Shown here in pieces: positions 7,089-11,058 of a stretch of DNA of 11,058 bases. The stretch is taken from assembly GCA_026785765.1 (NCBI GenBank), contig JAJAZK010000268.1, positions 1 through 11,058 of the forward strand, written 5' to 3'. The position numbers were made by a program, and so were the translations under genes. The notes below the pieces were generated by a model that made no database searches, was not told the DNA's origin, and saw nothing but the letters and a program-made list of their open reading frames with translations. Origin of the DNA: Rhodoferax sp. GTDB taxonomy: Bacteria > Pseudomonadota > Gammaproteobacteria > Burkholderiales > Burkholderiaceae_C. The stretch's first letter is position 1, and the number at the start of each line of letters is the position of its first letter.

Positions 7089-8615
7089 TCAGTCCAGCCA
7101 GACCCCCCACATGCGCGGAATCCGGTAGGGTTTGAAGTTCTTCAGCTTTGTAGTGGCGACCTGGAACAGGCCAAAGTTGCCCATGTTGACGGCAATTACC
7201 TGGTCGTTCATCTGCTTCTCGAAGTCGGTAAACAGGCGTTGCTGGGCATTCACGATCATCTCGCCGTTGAAGCGGTCAAAAATCGAGTCGATCACCGGAT
7301 CGGCCTTGCGCTGGCCCTGGCCCTTGACCCAGTGCGACATGGCCGAGGCGGGGCCCTCGTACGGCTCAATGCCGAAGCCATGGGTCCACAGGGTCCAACC
7401 CTCATCGCTGCCAAGCCCGATCTTGGAGGTGGTGGGCCAGTCGGCCACCTTGAGCTCTACCGTCACGCCGATCTGGGCCAGCTGCTGCTGGATCACGGTG
7501 GCCGTATCCACGGTGGGGCGGTCGTTGTGCACAATGAAAGTGACCTTTTCACCCTTGTAAGCCGATTTGGCCAGGCTGGCCTTGGCAGCAACCAGATCCT
7601 GCTTGGGTGTAGTGCGCCCGGTATGGTAGGCCGAGCCGCCAAACACCCAGCTGGTATCGAGTCGGTAGATGTCGGCATACGCGACCGCCATGATCTCTTC
7701 CAGATTCAGCGATTGCGCCACGGCACGGCGGAAGTTCAGGTCGGCCCCGATACCCTGGGCCATGTTGAACTTGAGTATCGACGCGGCCCAAGGCAACACC
7801 GGGATCACTTGTAAATTGGGATTGCCCCTGAGCCGTTTCGCGGTTGGGCCGTCGGTGGTCTCGTTGATTTGCACTTGGCCGGTCTGCAACGCCGCGTCAC
7901 GCGCGCCGGCCTCCGGCATGAAGCGGAAGGTCACCGAGTCGATGTACACAATCTTGGCACCGGCAAAACCGTCTCGCTCCTTGTACGCTGGATTGGGCTT
8001 GTAACCGTCAAAACGCGCAAGCTTCACATGGCTGTCAGGCTTGAACTCGACGAACCGGAACGGGCCGGTTCCGATCGGATCGGCCTTGCCCATGTCCTTG
8101 GCCGCTTCCTCCGATGGCATGATGGCGATGGGCGCGCGCGGGCTGGACAAGTTGCCCAGGAAGGTGGATTGCACGCTCTTGAGCTTGATCGTGACCTGGT
8201 TCGGGCCGCTGGCAGCGACCGAACTGATCGCCGCCACTAGCGCGGGCGAAGCGCCGGCCTTGCGATAACGCTCCAGCGAGGCCACCACATCGGCCGACGT
8301 CATGTCCTTGCCGTTGTGGAACTTCACGCCCTGGCGCAGGTTGAAAACGTAACTAAGGCCGTCCGGCGAGACCATCACGCCGGTGGCGAGGTCCGGCACT
8401 GGGCGCGCGTTCTCGTCGCGCGCATACAGGGTCTCGAACATATGCAGATTGACGTTGCGCGCCACCTGCGCCGAGGTGGCATGTGGATCGAGCGAGGGCG
8501 GCGCAGCGGTCATCGCGATGACGACATCGCCGCCCTTCTTTTGGGCCACCGCTGGCATCAGCGCACCGAGCGCCAGGGATGCCGCAAGGGCCAGTTTTAG
8601 GAACTTCAGCTTCAT
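7089..8615 (-). CDS. Periplasmic peptide/substrate-binding protein of the ABC importer (SBP family 5, DppA/OppA type)
   Basis: This 508-residue protein has a Sec signal peptide: KLKFLK, a hydrophobic core, then AVA before Q25 as the likely cleavage site. There is no lipobox cysteine, so it should be soluble in the periplasm. The mature part begins KKGGDVVIAMTAAPPSLDPHATS and has the family-5 features NLRQGVKFHNGKDMTSADVV and DPIGTGPFRF. It captures the ligand and hands it to permeases B and C. The family binds di- and oligopeptides but also nickel, opines, glutathione and sugars, so the ligand is open. The ATG at 8615 has AGGAG nine to ten bases upstream. As first intact gene of the operon, its leader lies in 8616-8684. 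Confidence 0.95.
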   Translation of the reverse strand: MKLKFLKLALAASLALGALMPAVAQKKGGDVVIAMTAAPPSLDPHATSAQVARNVNLHMFETLYARDENARPVPDLATGVMVSPDGLSYVFNLRQGVKFHNGKDMTSADVVASLERYRKAGASPALVAAISSVAASGPNQVTIKLKSVQSTFLGNLSSPRAPIAIMPSEEAAKDMGKADPIGTGPFRFVEFKPDSHVKLARFDGYKPNPAYKERDGFAGAKIVYIDSVTFRFMPEAGARDAALQTGQVQINETTDGPTAKRLRGNPNLQVIPVLPWAASILKFNMAQGIGADLNFRRAVAQSLNLEEIMAVAYADIYRLDTSWVFGGSAYHTGRTTPKQDLVAAKASLAKSAYKGEKVTFIVHNDRPTVDTATVIQQQLAQIGVTVELKVADWPTTSKIGLGSDEGWTLWTHGFGIEPYEGPASAMSHWVKGQGQRKADPVIDSIFDRFNGEMIVNAQQRLFTDFEKQMNDQVIAVNMGNFGLFQVATTKLKNFKPYRIPRMWGVWLD

Positions 8616-8637
8616 GAAAAATTTCTCCTGCTGTTGT

Positions 8638-8652
8638 GCCCCGGAATGGGGC
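8638..8652. other. Small GC hairpin in the operon leader
   Basis: GCCCC-GGAAT-GGGGC forms a five-pair stem with a five-base loop, 23 bases upstream of the binding-protein ATG and 33 bases past the deacylase remnant stop. No T-run follows on either strand, so it is not a classical terminator. It may affect the leader mRNA or be incidental. Confidence 0.3.
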
Positions 8653-8684
8653 CTGTTGCCATGGTTGCCAGTCTCACTGCGATT

Positions 8685-8960
8685 TCAAACCTCGGGTTCG
8701 GCATCGTCCTGCATGCCGACCGCCACGCAGTCCCCCCGCTCCAGGCGCCCGGGGCCTGCTGCCATCGACAACACGCCGCTGGCGCCATAAATCAACTCCA
8801 ACTGTGGATGATCCACGTCCTCGATGAAATGGAGGAAACCCGCATATTGGCCCTTCTGCACCAAGTCGCCCGCCACATTGCGCGGCTCAAAGATCGCATT
8901 CGCCGGGGCGAAGCTGTAGGCGGCGAGCGAATGCGACTGGCAACCGTGCTCACGGGATGC
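8685..8960 (-). pseudogene. 3' remnant of a succinylglutamate desuccinylase/aspartoacylase family deacylase
   Basis: The minus-strand frame ending at TGA (8685-8687) reads YSFAPANAIFEP, then LVQKGQYAGFLHF, and ends GPGRLERGDCVAVGM. This matches the C-terminal beta-barrel region of M14-like deacylases of the aspartoacylase/DoeB type, where the pattern is (F/L)AP..G..EP..D.GD.V..GQ..G.IH followed by PG...RGDC. Intact members have about 330 residues with a zinc-binding N-terminal domain. Here only about 90 residues survive. The open frame runs upstream to a TAA at 9006-9008 without family-like sequence, and reaches the promoter region of the divergent hydrolase. No start codon with a ribosome-binding site was found; a GTG at 8876 is inside the domain. 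It lies just upstream of the operon and in the same direction, so the ancestral operon may have begun with this deacylase. Confidence 0.65.
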
Positions 8961-9053
8961 ATTCGGAATATTCGGGATTAAACATGCAATGTGACGATAG
9001 CATATTTAATAAAAGTATACAATCTGCAAAATCAAAGGAAAACCCTTATCCCT
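8961..9053. promoter_or_regulatory. AT-rich divergent promoter region
   Basis: This is the most AT-rich stretch of the window, between the deacylase remnant and the hydrolase start. On the minus strand, TTGTAT (9017-9022) and TATCGT (8994-8999) are spaced 17 apart and could drive the transporter operon. On the plus strand, TACAAT (9018-9023) is a possible -10 box for the hydrolase without a good -35. The palindrome GTATAC (9015-9020) sits over both and could be the core of a regulator site, for instance of a GntR-type repressor. All boxes are eyeballed, and no regulator gene is in the window. Confidence 0.35.
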
Positions 9054-10964
9054 ATGAATCCGGAGCGGCAGGGCATCGTCATTTGCAAGGATGTGCGAAT
9101 AAAGATGCGTGACGGCATCGGCCTGGCAACCGACATCTACCGCCCAGCACGTGACGGCGAGATGCTGCAGGGGCCCTTCCCCACCATCCTGTGCCGCACC
9201 CCGTACGACAAATCGGATCGACGTTACACCGAGATCGCCGACTACTTTACGCCGCGCGGTTTTGTGGTTGCCCTGCAGGACCTGCGCGACCGCCACCGTT
9301 CCGAAGGCACGGGCGACTATGAACACACCGCCACGCCACATGAAGGGCGCGACGGCTTCGACACCATCGAGTGGCTTGCGTCACGGCCCTGGAGCAACCA
9401 GGCCGTGGGCATGGTGGGCAGCTCGTTCGCCGCGGTAACCCAGGTGCGCGCGGCGCTGGAACGCCCGCCCCACCTGACGGCGATATGGCCCGATGTGACC
9501 CCCACCGACAACTACCAGCACCAGGCGCGCGAGGGCGGTGCAATGCAATTGCAGATGTTCTGGGCGCTGTTCGTGCACGCGCAAGACGCCCAGGACATTC
9601 GGGACGACCCGCAAAAGCAGGCCGAGGTCTGGGACGATCTGCGCCACATGCGCCAGCGCCTGCTGGCAACCCCCTGGAAGGTTGGGCAACTCTCGCTGCG
9701 CCATACACCGCGGCTGCAGGAAATCCTGCTCAACTACTACACCCGTGGCGTGCGTGACGCCTGGTGGGACGAGGCGCGCAACTGCTACCCGGCGCATTTT
9801 GCCGACTATGCAGACATCCCCGGTACCTTTTCCAGCGGCTGGTACGACGCCTACCCGCTGGCCATGACCGAGTACTTCAGCGCCATGGCGCGGCAAAACC
9901 AGCAGCCCCAGCGCCTGGTGGTGGGCCCATGGGGACACGGCGGCATGCGTGGCACCGACAGCTTCATGAACGACGTCGAGTTTGGTCCGCAAAGCGTCTG
10001 GGGCGTGGCGCGCTACTTCGAGGAGCAACTGCATTTTTTCGACCGCACCCTCAAGGGGTCGGGCGACCGGAGCGGGCGCACCCCTGCGGTGCGAATTTTC
10101 GTCATGGGCGGGGGCAATAGCGAGCGCGATACGAATGGCCGCGTGCAGCATGGCGGCCGCTGGCGCGACGAGAACGAGTGGCCGCTGGCGCGCACCGCCT
10201 ACACCCCGATGTACCTGCATGGCAACGGCCTGCTGTCGGCGCAAACGCCGGTTGCAGACACGGCCCCGCGCAGCTTTAGCCACGATCCGGCGCACCCGGT
10301 TCCCAGTATCGGCGGCGGGTTGTGCGGCATCATGGAGCTGCCGCCCGACGACGTCGGCGGCCCGGAGTCGATGTGGTCACGATTCCTCAACCCGGTGCTG
10401 CGCATGCGCTACATCCTGGGCCCGGGTCCGATGGACCAGCGCGAGTCAGCCGCCGTGTTCGGCGCAGCGCTACCCTACCGGCGCCTGCGCGACCGCAGCG
10501 ATGTGCTGGTATTCGAAACTCCGGTGCTGGAGCAGGACGTTGAAGTAACCGGCCCGATCGTCGTGCACCTGCATGTATCCTCCAGCGCGCCGGACACCGA
10601 CTTCACCGCCAAGCTGATCGATGTCCATCCGCCCACCGCGAGCGACCCCGACGGCTACGCGATGAACCTGTGCGACTCCATCATCCGTTGCCGCTACCGC
10701 GAGGGTTGGGACCGCGAGGTGATGCTGGAGCCCGGTGCCGTCTATCCCGTCAGCATCACCTTGCCGCCCACCAGCAACCTGTTTACGCGGGGACACCGCA
10801 TCCGTCTCGATATCGCCAGCAGCAATTTCCCGCGCCTGGACGTAAACCCGAACACGGGCGAGCCGGTTGGCTGCCATACCCGGATGCAGATTGCCTTCAA
10901 TCGGGTGCATGTGGACCACACACATCCCTCGCATATCTTGCTTCCCGTGATCCCGGTCGGCTGA
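9054..10964 (+). CDS. CocE/NonD family serine hydrolase (S15-like acyl esterase/amidase)
   Basis: A 636-residue alpha/beta hydrolase of the X-Pro dipeptidyl-peptidase S15 / cocaine esterase family. The N-terminal hydrolase domain shows RTPYDK (Y51, oxyanion role in CocE), LRDRHRSEG, and the likely nucleophile S124 in GMVGSSFAAV. The likely acid is D265 in SGWYDAY and the base H295 in GPWGHGG. The C-terminal jelly-roll domain shows VTGPIVVHLHVSSSAPDTDF and FTRGHRIRLDIASSNFPR, and the protein ends SHILLPVIPVG. No signal peptide is seen. The ATG at 9054 is preferred, with AAGGAA about 13 bases upstream (rather long); a GTG at 8991 would add a non-conserved leader. It is divergent from the transporter operon and could hydrolyse an ester or amide related to the imported compound. 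Substrate unknown. Confidence 0.93.
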   Translation: MNPERQGIVICKDVRIKMRDGIGLATDIYRPARDGEMLQGPFPTILCRTPYDKSDRRYTEIADYFTPRGFVVALQDLRDRHRSEGTGDYEHTATPHEGRDGFDTIEWLASRPWSNQAVGMVGSSFAAVTQVRAALERPPHLTAIWPDVTPTDNYQHQAREGGAMQLQMFWALFVHAQDAQDIRDDPQKQAEVWDDLRHMRQRLLATPWKVGQLSLRHTPRLQEILLNYYTRGVRDAWWDEARNCYPAHFADYADIPGTFSSGWYDAYPLAMTEYFSAMARQNQQPQRLVVGPWGHGGMRGTDSFMNDVEFGPQSVWGVARYFEEQLHFFDRTLKGSGDRSGRTPAVRIFVMGGGNSERDTNGRVQHGGRWRDENEWPLARTAYTPMYLHGNGLLSAQTPVADTAPRSFSHDPAHPVPSIGGGLCGIMELPPDDVGGPESMWSRFLNPVLRMRYILGPGPMDQRESAAVFGAALPYRRLRDRSDVLVFETPVLEQDVEVTGPIVVHLHVSSSAPDTDFTAKLIDVHPPTASDPDGYAMNLCDSIIRCRYREGWDREVMLEPGAVYPVSITLPPTSNLFTRGHRIRLDIASSNFPRLDVNPNTGEPVGCHTRMQIAFNRVHVDHTHPSHILLPVIPVG

Positions 10965-10992
10965 AGGCCGGGCGCCACCCGCCGCCGCTACA

Positions 10993-11058
10993 TCAAGGTG
11001 GCGAAGGTCGCGGAATCACCGGCAACACGATGTGTGATGCGCGCACGCCGTCGTGGAA
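10993..11058 (-). CDS. C-terminal end of a second CocE/NonD-type hydrolase (cut by the window edge)
   Basis: The minus strand reads HDGVRASHIVLPVIP, then RPSPP and TGA (10993-10995). This closely resembles the last residues of the plus-strand hydrolase (HPSHILLPVIPVG) and the usual ending of CocE/NonD jelly-roll domains. Only 21 residues are visible, and the gene continues beyond the right edge. The two genes converge with 28 bases between their stops, in which I see no clear terminator. Nucleotide sequences differ clearly, so this is a diverged paralogue and not a recent inverted duplication. Confidence 0.75.
   Translation of the reverse strand, partial: FHDGVRASHIVLPVIPRPSPP

Noticed and set aside
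8638..8652. Hairpin as a rho-independent terminator
   Set aside because: No T-run on either strand and a stem of only five pairs.
9381..10295. 304-codon minus-strand open frame
   Set aside because: Lies opposite the well-supported CocE-type hydrolase and shows no domain.
10965..10992. Bidirectional terminator between the convergent hydrolases
   Set aside because: The 28 GC-rich bases show no clear stem with T-runs.

Overview
The window is high-GC, tightly packed DNA of proteobacterial type. It most resembles a Burkholderiales (Comamonadaceae-like) betaproteobacterium. That assignment is inference from codon use, the peptide-transporter operon style and an unchecked recollection of similar 65-bp repeats in that group; no marker gene proves it.

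Left edge (1-385): broken accessory DNA. A minus-strand open stretch enters from the left edge (1-237). It abuts or overlaps a plus-strand remnant of a DUF1016/YhcG-type nuclease (about 211-351).

Main operon (8615 down to 386, minus strand), in transcription order: a family-5 solute-binding protein, permease B, permease C, ATPase D, two tandem 65-bp repeats encoding 22-residue mini-ORFs, ATPase F, an M81 (MlrC-like) metallopeptidase, and a mandelate-racemase-type enolase superfamily enzyme. Junctions are very short or overlap as ATGA, so translational coupling is likely. Together they look like an uptake-plus-catabolism unit for a peptide-like or amide-containing compound: transporter, then hydrolase, then an acid racemase/dehydratase.

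Two features stand out. ATPase D is interrupted by one in-frame TAA exactly at the catalytic Walker B glutamate, while the remaining reading frame is intact. Immediately after it, two copies of a 65-bp repeat sit between ATPase D and ATPase F. Each copy starts and ends on ATGA and carries its own Shine-Dalgarno sequence, so the stop-start coupling is kept whatever the copy number.

Divergent region (8616-9053): the 5' leader of the operon, the 3' remnant of a succinylglutamate desuccinylase/aspartoacylase-family deacylase, and an AT-rich promoter region.

Right part: a plus-strand CocE/NonD (S15-like) serine hydrolase (9054-10964). Facing it at the right edge is the C-terminal tail of a second hydrolase of the same type on the minus strand (10993-11058). 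The locus therefore probably holds two paralogous serine ester/amide hydrolases flanking the transporter operon.
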